A DNA stretch of 64,000 nt from Massospora cicadina (taxonomy: Eukaryota; Entomophthoromycota; Entomophthoromycetes; Entomophthorales; Entomophthoraceae): assembly GCA_022478985.1 (NCBI GenBank), contig JAKSZP010017400.1:1-64000 (forward strand), written 5' to 3'. Positions within the stretch are counted from its first letter, which is position 1. Each line of letters begins with the position of its first letter. Shown here in pieces: positions 10,698 to 22,923 of the stretch. The notes under the pieces are model-generated. The model saw nothing but the letters and a program-made list of their open reading frames with translations. It was not told the DNA's origin and did no database searches. The position numbers and the translations under genes are program-made.

Positions 10698-11839
10698 ATG
10701 TCTGTAAATAGTACCTCTTCCTCTTATTATAATTTCGTCACTGCTCTTGATCCTGAACAACTTTGTTAGTTTAACCAATTGGACAGGACTATGCGTATGC
10801 ATATGTTTATAGGCTCCATCCAGGAGTCTGAATTGGGTCAGCTTATTCTGTTGCCAACTGTGATTGTGTCTACTCGGCCCAAAACCATTGCCAAGGAGGA
10901 GGCTATTCCAGCCGTCAAGTTTACACAAGGATCTATGGGCTACAAACTTTGGTCATGCTCTTCAGCAAATCTTCAAGCAGATACATTTTTGGCCACATTT
11001 TTGACCCTAGAGATGCAATTTTATCGTTACAGTCTCTTTATCAGGATGGGGAACTTCTGGAAGAGTTTATCTTCGCCCTCAACCATTTACTGATGTCTTG
11101 GGCCTATTCTGCAGTACTGAGCTCAATGAATTTTTCACATTGAGGTCAACTTCTTAACCAAATGAAAGCCAAATATGAGCAGCTTTTTAACCCCGTTCAT
11201 CTTATTATGGCTGAAGATGCTACCATATGGCCCCAAGATTTCGTTCAAGTTGACGCTTTTGTGGAGGAGATTATCAGTTGTTGGTCTGCAACGCTCAAGA
11301 GTAGGTTCAATTATGCTTCATCCATGGGCTAAATACCTATAACGTTCAGGATGTTTGTTTCTGCTCAGCTGTTTGGGTAGCCTTTGAGGCTTTGCACCAG
11401 GATAGCGCTGATGAATATCTTCTAAGGATAGCCTTACTTGGCCACCTTATGCATATTTTCCCCAACTGGATGCCATCAAGCCAATTGCTTCATGTCACCC
11501 CCTCATTGAAGGGTGGAAGACTCACTTATATCAAGTGTGGCTGTCAACACCTGAGATCTATCAATACTGCACCAATTTTCTGATTGACTGTCTTCTCTTG
11601 GATGCTTACTTCCCTCCCATTGTGGGCTTGATCAGATTACTATCAACAGTTTTGTGCCTCCCCTATCAATTGTTCATTGGGAATTGGTTACAACCAGTAT
11701 GCAGCGCATCTGGTTCTATGCTGCTACGGCCCTTTTTCTTATTGCACAGCAATTAGATTGGGCCAAATTGGCGCATGAAGATGAGAAATCTGGTTCCCAG
11801 TCACCTCCCTTGAAGCAGAGGAGTAAAAATATTCATTAA
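10698..11839 (+). pseudogene. Antisense accessory reading frame of Ty3/gypsy 1, unknown function
   Basis: Between the integrase remnant and the 3' LTR, the + strand (antisense to gag-pol) reads as a protein of roughly 380 codons. It starts MSVNSTSSSYYNF at 10698 and ends ...SPPLKQRSKNIH then TAA at 11839, with about four stops or shifts. TATAAA lies at 10665-10670, 28 bp before the ATG. Segments such as YQDGELLEEF and IMAEDATIWPQDFVQVDAF look like real, mostly helical protein. I recognise no domain. Similar extra antisense frames are known in some plant Ty3/gypsy lineages (the Ogre/Tat group). Whether this is one of those, an env-like gene or a captured host gene cannot be told here. Confidence 0.5.
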
Positions 11840-12239
11840 TCAATTATTTTTACCAATTAATTAATTTTTGTAATATACAATTTTAATTTTACTAACTATA
11901 AATATTTCTCTTTTACTATTATATGTTTTTTTATCTATACTAAGTTTATATGCTTCATTTATTTATCTCTTTTTTCCTTATGTTTGATATATATTTTTTC
12001 CTATATATGGATTTTTCTCTAATTAGCCTTATTTTTAAATCTTCTTATGAATTTTGCGTGGACTCAATTATAAATATGGCCTGATTTAACCTATTTGATT
12101 ATGTAAACAAACCTTGATGTCTTCTTAATAATCACAAATATGCCCCTGCCCAAATGCAATTTAACTTCTGTAATTAGCCCAATCCGTGCATATTACAGAC
12201 TATACCTCATTGCTAACTTTGAATTCAGTCAAATTGTAT
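11840..12239. other. AT-rich spacer between antisense frame and integrase end
   Basis: No reading frame is supported on either strand. It lies inside Ty3/gypsy 1 and separates the convergent ends of integrase (minus) and the antisense frame (plus), so it probably holds both 3' untranslated regions. Confidence 0.5.
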
Positions 12240-12799
12240 TAATCTTTGGAATCCTTTTCGCGCTGGGCCTTTTCAACAACAGAACTTCTATCAAAGGTTT
12301 GAGCTTGCTGCATGATTAAAGTATCTGCAAGCTTCTTGACATATTGGTGGTAACTTTTTTCCTCAGTATTTTCTAAGTCTTAATATAGCAGCAATGGTAA
12401 GGCCAGATGCCTTCCATACAGAACCTGGAAAGATGACATCTTAGTGGCGGAGTGATAGGATATGTTGTAGGTGAACACGGCCAAGCTTAGAAATGCACTC
12501 CATTCAACTGGTTTGTCTGAGGTCAGCTTCTGGATAATGTTCACAAGTGTCCCACTTACACGCTCAACTGTTCCATTTGTCTCAAAGTGGTATGGAGCAG
12601 AGAGCACATCTTTCTAATCAATTGGTTGAGCTTCATGAAGTTGTTGGCAGTAAAATTAATTCCATTATTGGTCAGGACAAACTGGAAACAACCATGTTTG
12701 TGAATGACGCTTTTAAGGATAAACTTGGCCATCGTTGATGTACTTACTTCTTAAATGCCTTGGCTTCAATCCATTTAGTAAAGTGGTCAATAGCCATGA
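12240..12799 (-). pseudogene. Ty3/gypsy 1 integrase, C-terminal half
   Basis: The minus strand begins YLMAIDHFTKWIEAKAF right at the nested-element junction. It continues through a segment typical of the third catalytic acidic residue of DDE integrases (TNGTVERVSGTLVN, at about 12580-12540), then AFLSLAVFTYNISYHSATK and VLYGRH. Together with 17585-17900 it forms one integrase core domain. Several stops are present. It catalyses insertion of the cDNA in the family. Confidence 0.85.
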
Positions 12800-12804
12800 G
12801 ATAC

Positions 12805-13755
12805 TGTTAAAATCTTGGGCTTAGTTAGTTGCTCGCTTCTGGCCTTAGATTTCAACTGCACAGATTCGTGGATACTTGCGTTGATTAATAATATGAACTG
12901 GGGCAATAATAGTATGAAGACCATTATTTAGGTTGATTGCCAAAAAGCCACGTTGAGTAAATTGTCCAACGCTAAACAGGTGCTTCTTCCTCTTGAAGAT
13001 ATTTTGATATTGGTATGGAACACTTTCTTTATTCTCTTTTCGCAGATTCAAGCAGAGAATTGATAAAACTAACCTAAAAATCTCTGATCCTTTCACTCTT
13101 CTCTTAAGAGTAATGTTAAAACAACCCAGTGTTAAAACAATAAAGTTAATATCAAGTTTGAATCTAATTTTATTAGGGAATAATTTAGGGTTTCTATAGT
13201 TAGAATCAGCACACAACTTTTCAGATGTCCGTTGAGAATTATTTGTGCTCCTATACTGGTTTGGCCCTCAGTGTTAGGCACCAAATCTTGGAAGGTACCG
13301 TTGCCTTGAGTTTCTTAGGCAGCGTAATCCTCGGGTGTTTGGTGGACCAAACAATTGGTATTAGGTACTTGAAACTAATTTTTTTGGCTGATGACAATTC
13401 TACTCTATCTCTGGCATTTGAACGTTTTGGTAGTTTCTGACAACTCCAATTCATTCCACTCTGAACGATTCCCTATAATTTGACTATCAGGTGTTATTCA
13501 AATACTGAATTATTGCTTGATTTCGTTGTGAATGATGCCCAATGAAATTCTCATCTGTCTGCGGCCTCAAATATCATTGGGGATGATGCCTGACAATAAT
13601 TTATTAGTTGGTGACCTCTAATATCATTGGGGATGATGCATGATGATAATCTTATCAATTGGCCACTATTGCCAATCCTATACAATTATAACTTATTCGT
13701 CAAATCTTATATTCAGTTAAAAGGTTGGCTTATGTGGTTATCTGCAATTCTGACA
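12805..13755 (-). repeat. 3' LTR of the gag-only element
   Basis: Begins TGTTAAAATCTT and ends TCTGCAATTCTGACA in + orientation. It is preceded by GATAC. It is near-identical to 16630-17579 except for a patch at about 13018-13075, where the two copies differ heavily. The purine tract of the element (minus strand) lies at 13756-13768. Confidence 0.9.
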
Positions 13756-14025
13756 CATCCCCCTCTTGACCAGATATCCAATGGAAGATAGAACCCTCAG
13801 GATGGAAGCCGCCTTAGCTTGAGCACATATTTGGTTTATCATATCTCTATGTCCTCAGCGGAGTGTAGGTCTGTCCACACTCAACGCCCATTTGATCTGC
13901 TAGGTTTGATGACTTTGTATCCTTGGTTGCTACCTGTTGCTGCCTCTTCTCGAGTGTGGTTCCCACAACATCATGCTGTGCCAGCCCCATCTTCACATTG
14001 TTTGCTGAAAGATCAACTGGTCCAT

Positions 14026-14230
14026 CTGTACAAACCCCAGGACGGGTTTTGTAGGCACTTTGCCACCTGTACAAACCCCAGGACGGGTTCTATTAGCACT
14101 ATGCCATCTGTATAAACCCCAGGACGGGTCCCATTGGCACTATGCCACCTGTACAAACCCCAGAATGGGTTCTGCTGGCACCTTGCCACCTGTACCAACC
14201 CCAGGACGGGTCTCAACATTTTGTTGATAG
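14026..14230. repeat. 42-bp minisatellite in the gag-only element
   Basis: Five head-to-tail units share CTGTACAAACCCCAGGACGG followed by a variable GTT/GTC...GGCACTATGCCAC half. Units start near 14026, 14067, 14108, 14149 and 14190. They are 41-42 bp and clearly more similar to each other than to the surroundings. Frames read across it are repeat artefacts. Confidence 0.88.
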
Positions 14231-15600
14231 GTACTATTCCAGCGGATCTAGTTTCAGCTCTTCCTGATCCTGCCAACTGCTCAGGACTCATGCCCATTAT
14301 TTTATCCCTTCCTCCACGCTCAGTAGGTGGGAATATCACCAGATGCATTACTTCTCAAAGAAATAAATTTAATTTTTTATATTTTTTACTTTTTATATTT
14401 TTTTATGCATCTTTTTATCTTTTTTCATATTTATAATTTTTAAGCCCAATACTTTAAGTATTTCGTGTGGACCTATTGACTATTCAACCATCTTCAATAT
14501 TTGATTGTATAGGCATTATTTGCTGACTTAATAATTTTGAATGGTCCCATCACTAGGCGTCCAACTCGTTTTTCCTTTTTTTTTAATTTTTCATTGTCAT
14601 TTTGAATGCCTGAGATTGTAATTCAATCAGGATATTGGCCAGTTGGATAGATATTGTTTGGCATTCATCCCCAAAGATGGCTCTAATGCCAAATACAATA
14701 TTGGCAGTAATGCAGCTTTCCACCTATAAAAATTTGAACAGCGTTTTTTCAGTCACTGGCGCATTGCATAAACCTTAGGGCATTCTGATCAGCTGGTATA
14801 GTCCATGTGCAGTAAGTATCACAGTTTTCCTAATTTTCTTTTTGGAAAATTGATTATACAATAGCCCAAAATCAGGAACATAGTCAAAAAGTATTTTGCC
14901 TCCCCCAGGCAATCAAGCACATCGTTGAATTGAGGCAGCAGATAGGAGTTCAACTTGATCCTATTTTTCATCAATGGATACATTTTTCTCTATCCAATTT
15001 TGTCTAGATCTGATCCTATTTCTCAGCTTTGATTGCCAAATTGAACGTTTGATTGATTCTGATGATAGATTGGTAAATGATCCACTACTTGCACAGATTA
15101 ATTTGGTAACGTTTTTCTTTGCTAGAATTATTTGGATCAGATACTGTTTTCGGCATTTCTTGCATTTGCTCATTAATTGACTAATTTAACATCAACTGAC
15201 TTCATCCATCACTCTCTGGATTAATTGCCTCTCATTTTGATCTCATTTAATGCCTCAGGACTTCTCATGGCAGACCCAGTTGCAATTTGAGCTGGTCCTG
15301 CCACAACTTTATTCCATGTAGATATATGGTGGATCAGGTTCTCTTGCAGTACTATATAGTTCTGCATCTGGACTGCAAGGCCTTTTCTTTAATTTTGGGC
15401 AGTTTTATCCTCCTCTTGAGGAATCACAACATTTAAAAATCGTCATGATTTCTTCTGCCAATTTTGGGTAGCAAACTGACCCGTCACTCCATTTTTCAAT
15501 AGTGGCTAGTTGATTTATCCTTCCACTTGGATACATCAGGGTTTTTCCCCATTACAACTTGATTCTGCAAAATAACGACTTTTTCATTGCTCAATGGAAT
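14231..15600. other. Non-coding internal spacer of the gag-only element
   Basis: AT-rich sequence on the 3' side of gag, where pol would be expected. I read both strands and found no protease, RT, RNase H or integrase motif. Isolated short frames here show no family resemblance. Confidence 0.55.
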
Positions 15601-16576
15601 TTAATCTTCTAATTCTACTATAGTCTGATCGTCCTCAATTGGAATTTCATCATAAAATTGATTGGGTGCATCAAAAGTTGCTAACAACCTCTTCAGATGG
15701 TCCACCATCTGTGAGGTCATTATTTCAGTTACTAGTGCTGCTGCCATAATCTGATGCAATTTGCGGTAGGGCTGAAGTGCCACCTGCATGGCTATGCATG
15801 AATCAAAATCATTTAGCACTTTTTCCCCTGCCAAGATCTGGGCTCCTTAGTAAAATCAGTCAGCAAAACTAACCAGGGTCTCATCTTTGTGGAATTGGAT
15901 ACCCATGAACTCTTGTTTATGATTTGCCATCTGAGTAGGGCTTCTAAACTCTAACATAATTGCTGCTTTTGCTTCTGCATAACAAAACATGGTTATCTCA
16001 AGCAAGAGGAAAAAGGCTGGGGCGTTATCCCAGTGAAAGGTGGGCAATTTCAGCATATTTCAAAATTCCTCAGTCACTCCGCTCATTGAAAATTCTTGCC
16101 CAGCTACTCAAGAAGCCATAGGAGTGACTTCAGGAGCCATTTCTGACACACCAGAAAATGGTTTAGGCATATTTTGGGGTGGAGAGGTCTTCCCAATTGG
16201 AGTTTTGCTTGCCTTTTCATCAACCTTATTCGCCTTGAACTGCTCACAATCACATTTGTGATTTTCCATTTCCTCAATCTGCTTTGTCATTTTCTCCATT
16301 TCCTTATGAAACCGCCGGATGCATTCTCAATCCGCTTCCCATTCAGTTTTCTGAAAAGAAAATTTCTTTAATGATTTCACCCTCTTTCTGCTTCAAAGAT
16401 GTAACTTTCCCACACCGGTTGTTATTCACTATTCCTAATTGTTTTAGCGTCTCCTCTGCCTTAATCATACGCTCCTCTAATGTACTAATATCAGCTTGAG
16501 ATGCCAAGCTGAGCACATTTTGATTGACAGCCTGTAGTTCCACCCAGAGCTTCCAAAGCTCTTCCTTATAAAACAT
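15601..16576 (-). pseudogene. Gag remnant of the gag-only element
   Basis: The minus strand reads an N-terminal helical region with heptad-like spacing (16576-16343), a Cys/Lys-rich linker with KTPIGKTSPPQNMPKPFSG, then a capsid-like stretch. That stretch (FMGIQFHKDETLVSFAD and ALQPYRKLHQIMAAAL) matches the gag of the Ty3/gypsy at 59403 (FLTIEFRHNETLTEFAD, IKPYRELHKVISPIL). I see no zinc knuckle. Gag forms the particle in which reverse transcription occurs. The frame is broken near 16330 and 15850. Confidence 0.75.
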
Positions 16577-16629
16577 CGTTACTTAGATTGGCTTTTGACA
16601 AACTCAACTACCCCTTTAGTGAGAACCAA

Positions 16630-17579
16630 TGTTAAAATCTTAGGCTTGGTTAGTTGCTCGCTTCTGGCCTTAGATTTCAACTGCACAGATTCGTGGTACT
16701 TGCGTTGATTAATAACATGAACTGGGGCAATAATAGTATGAAGACTATTATTTAGGTTGATTGCCAAAAAGCCACGTTGAGTAAATTGTCCAACGCTAGA
16801 CAGGTGCTTCTTCCTCTTGAAGATATTTTGATACTGGTAGGGAACATTTTCCTCAAAAAATATTTTCACAGAGCCAAGCGGAGACTTGATAAAACCAACC
16901 TAAGGATATCTGATCCTTTCACTCTTCTCTTAAGAGTAAGTTAAAACAACCCAGTGTTAAAACAATAAAGTTAATATCAAGTTTGAATCTAATTTTATTA
17001 GGGAATAATTTAGGGTTTCTATAGTTAGAATCAGCACACAACTTTTCAGATGTCCGTTGAGAATTATTTGTGCTCCTATACTGGTTTGGCCCTCAGTGTT
17101 AGGCACTAAATCTTGGAAGGTACCGTTGCCTTGAGTTTCTTAGGCAGCGTAATCCTTGGGTGTTTGGTGGACCAAACAATTGGTATTAGGTACTTGAAAC
17201 TAATTTTCTTGGCTGATGACAATTCTACTCTTCCTCTGGCATTTGAACGTTTTGGTAGTTTCTGACAACTCCAATTCATTCCACTCTGAACGATTCCCTA
17301 TAATTTGACTATCAGGTGTTATTCAAATACTGAATTATTGCTTGATTTCGTTGTGAATGATGCCCAATGAAATTCTCATCTGTCTGAGGCCTCAAATATC
17401 ATTGGGGATGATGCCTGACAATAATTTATTAGTTGGCGACCTCTAATATTATTGTGGATGATGTTCAACAATAATCTTATTATTCAGCCACTATTGCCAA
17501 TCCATTAAAATATAACTTAATCATCAAATCTTATAATTGGTTAAGAGGTTATTTGATTTGGTCATCTGCAATTTTGACA
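16630..17579 (-). repeat. 5' LTR of the gag-only element
   Basis: Direct repeat of 12805-13755, followed by GATAC at 17580-17584. On the minus strand the internal region begins one base inside the LTR with TGGTTCTCACTAAAGGGG, a primer-binding-like site. Confidence 0.9.
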
Positions 17580-17584
17580 GATAC

Positions 17585-20258
17585 ACTTGACCTTAAAGTT
17601 GCTAGTGGGAAGTGGTCCAATAACATCTATATATATAGTATGACAGACAAATTTGGGACAAACAAGCTGGCAAGATGTGCTCTTTCAGAATGGTTTTTTG
17701 CCTTAGCATTCAGTGCAACACTCCAGTTATTCTTAAATATTGAAGTGCATTGACTCCCAGTAGTAAAACTTTTCAGATACTCCTTCGTTTTCTTAGATCC
17801 ACTGTTTCATATGGCCTTATGTCAGCCATAATTAGATCTGTTCATGTTGAAGGTCTCAGAAATATGACCCTTTTTCCCTCAATCATTTTTCGCAATGTCT
17901 CATTTTAAATCAAATTGTCCTTACGTAAATCCTGGAGCAATTTTTGAACAGTTTTGGGCTCGTCTTGGAATTCTTCACTGATCATTTTTTACAACAGCTT
18001 AAATGTGGCCAAACTGACGGTGGCAATTGTAGGCAAACGGGATAAAAAGTCTTCATTTTGGTGCTTCACCCCTGAACAATGCTTGATTGTGTAATTATAG
18101 GCTTGAAGCTTTAATGTGCAAGGTGCCAATTGGCCCTCTGGTTCCTTCAAGTTTTTCAGCCATCTTAGGGACAAATAGATCTGTTACAACTGTAAAGTGG
18201 GTACCATACAGATAAACTCAAATTTGCTTATAGACATATATGACTGCCAAGCATTCCCATTCCGTCACGTTGTAGTTCTGCTTGTGGACGTTTAAGGTCC
18301 AACTAGCAAATGTAATTGATAGTCTCTCCATCTTCCCCTATTTGAGACAATACGGCTCTGACTGCTGTGAGTAAGGCATCAGTTTGAACAATAAACTTGC
18401 GCTCAAAGTCTGGGTATTGCAGAAATGAAGCTGTTATTAGGGCCAATTAAAGCTGACCAAATGCATTTGACAGGGCAGATTCCAGTCAAATGTGACCTTG
18501 ACCTGAAGAATATGAAACAATGGATTCCCAAATTCATGTAAAATGGCAGTGAATCGGTGATAATAACCTAACACTCCCAGGAAAACTTGTATATCGCACT
18601 TGGATTTAGATCATTTCATCTTTGATATAATGTCTAATTTGGACAGCTGTAGTTGGAGTTCTTCTTTTTATAATAAACATAAGGTATTTCAATTGGTCTC
18701 TGAAAAATTGGCACTTTCTAGGTTTTATTTTTAAATTTAGCAGCCACTAGTATTTTAAAAATCTTCTCTAGATGTTCCAGATGATCACTAAAGGTGCAGC
18801 TGAAGATGTTTATGTCATCCAAGTAAACCAACACAAGATAACTTTAGATCCCCCCAGGATTGTGTACATCACTCTTTGAAACGTAGCTGGGGCATTACAT
18901 AGCCCTTGTGGCATTCTTGTCGTCTTGATAGGCCCACTTGTGTTGTGATGGTACATTTTTTGCGCTCCTCTACAAGCATATCAATATACCAGTATCCACA
19001 TATTTTGTCCATAGTGGAGAAGAACTTTGCGCCTCCAAGTCAATCTAAGGCACCATCATTATGTGGGAGAGGGATAAAAATCCTTCTTTGTGATGTTCTT
19101 TAGCTTTTGGTAGTCAATGACAACCCAATTTCTCCCATCCTTCTTTTTTACTATTAAAATTAGGGTGGCCTAAGTGCTCTTTGATGGGGCCAACATTGCA
19201 CAATCCAGGAGCTCTTTTATCTCTTTTGAAACAAATTCCTCTGCTGCTTTTGAGCATCTAATTGGGAGTAACTAGATGGGGTCATGGTCGCTGGTAATGA
19301 TAGTATGTATTACGTTCCTAGCATGACCTAAGTCAAAATTGTCCTTCGCAAATATTTCTTAAAATTTCAGAAATAAATACTAACCTTGAGCCTTTTCTGG
19401 GGCATTCAGGTTCCCTAATTCGGCCATAGGAATAACATTATTGATACTAATGTACCTTCATCAAAAAAGTTCTATCTCGTATAGGGTCCCAAATTCATGA
19501 AATGTCTGAATTTCTGTAGTTGGGAATCAATTCAGGTAGTCAATAACTTGATGCCTCTGAATATCAATGAGCCACTTCTGTAGGTTTACACATAAGATTT
19601 AAATCTTTTTGTGCCCTGGAATAACTATACCAGGTGCAGTATTCAGCTCTAATTGGGATCTAGGCCATGGTTGGAATATTTTTCCATAAAGTCCCTCTGG
19701 AATTTTAATAGTCATCCCATTAGAAATGACTACTTGAGTTCCAGGCAGCACATTAATTCATTGATTTGAGCGTAATGTAATTTCGTTTGATTCGCAAATA
19801 TGCATTGGTAGGGCCTTGATCTTTAAGCGTGATTTTGTGTAACCAATCAGGACTATGCCATCCTTATAGGCCAGGTTAAAAATAGATTTGTTTCTTTTTG
19901 GCCTTTCCACTTTTGTTATAGTATAGCGGGATGCTCTGCTCTGAGATTGTGAGCTTATCTTCTTTGGATTTGACAACATCACATCTTCTCAAGAAATTGT
20001 TCCCAATCAGAATGTCCTAGTTTGTATTTGGCAATACTATGGCTAATGCCGTCACTACAAGGGATCTGAAATGTAATGGTAGCGTGCTGTAGGCCCCAAG
20101 AGACTTAGTGTTGTGGGCTCCTGCCATGCCATACTCTTGGAAATGCCAACTTTGGGCGCATTCTTCAGCTTCTTGACTAGTTTGGTGCTGACAATGTTGA
20201 TAGGTGCCCCACTATCAACGATGGCTTGAACCCAAACCTTATATACTGGAATATCCAT
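17585..20258 (-). pseudogene. Ty3/gypsy 1 pol: protease, RT, RNase H, integrase N-terminal half
   Basis: Minus-strand order is as follows. Aspartic protease has AIVDSGAPINIV at about 20225-20190. RT begins with a VVIDYQKL box near 19120, and motif C is YLDD at 18814-18825 with both aspartates intact. RNase H ends with WLKNLKEPEGQLA, ALKLQAYNYTIKH-like and DFLSRLP segments at 18170-18030. Integrase has a CTEC zinc-type pair near 17720 and the first catalytic strand YIDVIGPLPTSN, which then runs into the nested element at 17580. The order PR-RT-RH-IN is that of Ty3/gypsy pol. Stops and frameshifts are numerous. Confidence 0.85.
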
Positions 20259-20481
20259 ATATATATATATTCAGAGTAGGTATCAAAGTCGTTTATTAAG
20301 TTAATCTTGGGGTGGTTGTTTGGTTTCAAGTAGGAATTCAGACTTGAGCAGATTTCTGGAAAATTCTCTGCTAATGTCTTCATTAGAATGGCCACTTGCA
20401 CATCATGTAGTGAGGGAAAATCAGATGAACATTTAGGATGGATATTCAACCCTTGATCAATGACCTGTTTGGCATAGAGCT

Positions 20482-22500
20482 TTAATAATTCAGCCCAAGC
20501 TTCTTCAATGACTTATAGCTGCTTTGAATTTTTTGCTTTGGCTTGGGTGGTAACCATATAAACATCATCAGCCACGATGTGGTGCAGGCTATCTTCAGCC
20601 ACTTTGTCAGCCAAAAAATCTTGCCTAAGTTAGGTGGTTTTGTGTTAGTGAATCGATGGAGGTAGAGAATTCCGCCTCTACTCCAACTGCTCTTTTCCCG
20701 CCTTCCTACATTATCAACCTTTAGGGCCACATTAACCCCAGTGTTTTTATCTGCCCAGCTATAGCATTGAATAGCAAAATGTCCCTTTTGGCCACAATTA
20801 TGACAAGTAATCAACCCTGGTTGCTGATTGTTATCTGGTTCATTAACAAATTGTCCTTTCCTTGATCATTAAATTAGTATTATTTGGTCCTGAAAATCTG
20901 AATTTTGACTGATCTCTGGGCCAATTAGGGGCGTTGAAGCTATCTGTGCACTGTCTCAAATATTCCATGAGTTCAAAGGCTCCCATGGTTTGATTAAAGG
21001 CTGGGATCATAACACACTTCAAGTCATGGTATGATTTGACAAATGCTCCATGGCAATTTTTTGCATCAAATTTGTCTATAGCATTAGACCCAAGTAGGAC
21101 CTGAACCTCATGGTAGAACCTATCTGCAGAGTCTCTGATGGACTCGTTCCTCTGGAATTCAATATTGAGAAAATCTGTTCTTTGGGCTGATAGCTTATTG
21201 GGACCTCCAAATTGCCTTATTACTGCACTTTTTACATCTTAATAGGACCAGTCGTAACCCAGATAGGGCATAACAAGGTCAACACTATGGGACTTCAGGC
21301 AATTGATGAGAGCTGTTGACTTTGCATGATCAGATCCTCCTCACATAGCTTTTTAAACATTTTTAGGAATTAATGTACATTCCCATCCTTGCCAAGCTTT
21401 GGCAAGTTTAAGGACTAAAGTCATCGCACTCAGAATTGGCCAGATAAGTTGCACTTCATCTGGAGTTCAAACGCCTTGAATAATCTTCTGTTAGAATTGA
21501 CCCAAATTTGTGACAAGTGCTATTTGGAGTTGGGATAGAAGCCAAAATTTTGGGGTATAGAACGAATGTCTGAAATATCATTTTCAGCATCCAGTTTGAC
21601 CCCTGATGACTTGGCTTCATGGAATTATTCTGACTGCTAGATTTGGACTCCTGATTTGTGCCTTGTGTAGTTTCCCAAGTAGTTTTCTTCCTGTATATAT
21701 TTAGAGTTTCCACTACTCTACCACCTTTGAAAAATGGTTGAACAGTTGCAGCTTTTCCCCTTGAGAGCATTAATTTTCTTTTTAAGTCTCTTGCGTTCTT
21801 TTCTAAATGTAATTCGAGAATTCAATATATGCTGGACATCTTTGGTCAGATCAGAAACACGATCATTTATTTCTGATAGCTTGATTTGGAGCTCTTGCTT
21901 TTCCTTAACAAGTTTGACATTCTTGTCTTGCACTGACAACACTGTCAACTGGAGTCTCAAGAATTATTCATGTATTTGAGCAAGATACTCTTCATAATTT
22001 GGCCCTACTGGCATTGCGTCCAGATCCTCAACGCTCTTTTGTAAAATTTCCAGCCCAGCTCTGGAATATTTATAGAGCTGAACATGCATTGCTTTCAAAT
22101 CCAGATAATTTTTGCGAGCATAAGTAGCATTTTTGGTCAGACGTTTAGTCTGAGAAGACAAATATTTAGAGTAAATTTCCAATTTCTGGCTGCATTTATT
22201 GATATTATGGACCCACTCACTGGTCAATCCGTGGTGATTGAGGACTTTAGCTGCAATCTTAGGAACTTCAGCATTAAGTTGTTCTTCCAAAGTATTCAGA
22301 CTTCTATGAGCATCATTGACATAGACTTTAATGTTGACGATGGCCTTTCTGACTTTGTTTAAGCTCAAATTTAGCTTATCCATTAGGTTGGATTGGGAAT
22401 ATTGCCCTTCCTCTTTAACTCTGTATATCTCTCTAAGCTCTAGATTCTGCTGAGTCAGAATCCTTAAGTTCTTAATGGATGGTTGTACAAAGCTGATCAA
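20482..22500 (-). pseudogene. Ty3/gypsy 1 gag, with long coiled-coil N-terminus and CCHC knuckle
   Basis: An open stretch of 178 codons (22500-21964) continues in frame-related pieces to 21718. It is rich in Leu, Lys, Glu and Asn with heptad-like spacing (for example KEKQELQIKLSEINDRVSDL), so I infer a coiled coil of about 250 residues ahead of the capsid. A degenerate capsid follows at 21450-20900. An intact zinc knuckle C-X2-C-X4-H-X4-C (CHNCGQKGHFAIQC) lies at 20764-20805. Gag would assemble the particle and bind the RNA. Frame breaks near 21450 and 20830. Confidence 0.75.
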
Positions 22501-22923
22501 GAGCTTATTAGTATCTTGTGTACTAGTGAGACATCTGGCTGGAGTTGCCTTTGTCGCCTCTCAGTATTGTATATATATCTTCTTTTGAAGTTCTGATCCT
22601 TCAGGTAATAAATAGATCAAAAGATGGGTCCACATGAGATTTACCAATTCTGTACCCATAAAAGAGGGTTTCTATCATCTCCCTTACACTTTACAAGGTA
22701 AAATAGATAGGGCCTGTAGATTACAATGCCCTCCTCCCACCTTAATGAGATCTAAGGATTACAAAGTACTATCCTCAGTGTTTTGGTGAGCAGTGTAAAG
22801 TAATCAGTGATTTCTTGTCACTGGTTTTCATATCATTTTCATCAGTATTCTGGTAGCTTCTGCCTGGTATCTGGATTGATTATTTATTTTAAGTATGTAA
22901 TGTGGTTTTTAGTGAGCACCACT

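Larger units (their letters stand above)
12805..17579 (-). mobile_element. Non-autonomous gag-only LTR retrotransposon nested in Ty3/gypsy 1 integrase
   Basis: Two LTRs of about 950 bp (12805-13755, 16630-17579) end TG...CA and are flanked by perfect GATAC duplications (12800-12804 and 17580-17584). Removing the element joins VKCI to YLMAIDHFTKW of the integrase. On the minus strand a TGG-starting primer-binding-like site follows the 5' LTR, and the purine tract AAGAGGGGGATG precedes the 3' LTR. The 2.87-kb internal region holds a gag remnant and a 42-bp tandem repeat but no protease, RT or integrase. It therefore matches the described TR-GAG/LARD type, mobilised in trans by an autonomous partner. 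Confidence 0.9.

Noticed and set aside
14026..14230. CRISPR-like regularly spaced repeats
   Set aside because: Units are contiguous and decayed without unique spacers, no cas genes occur, and the context is a eukaryotic retrotransposon.
13819..14436. Coding frames of about 100 codons on both strands
   Set aside because: They run through the 42-bp tandem repeat and are open only because of its composition.
20258..20275. TA microsatellite of possible regulatory interest
   Set aside because: A short simple repeat inside the decayed protease region of Ty3/gypsy 1. Nothing else marks it.
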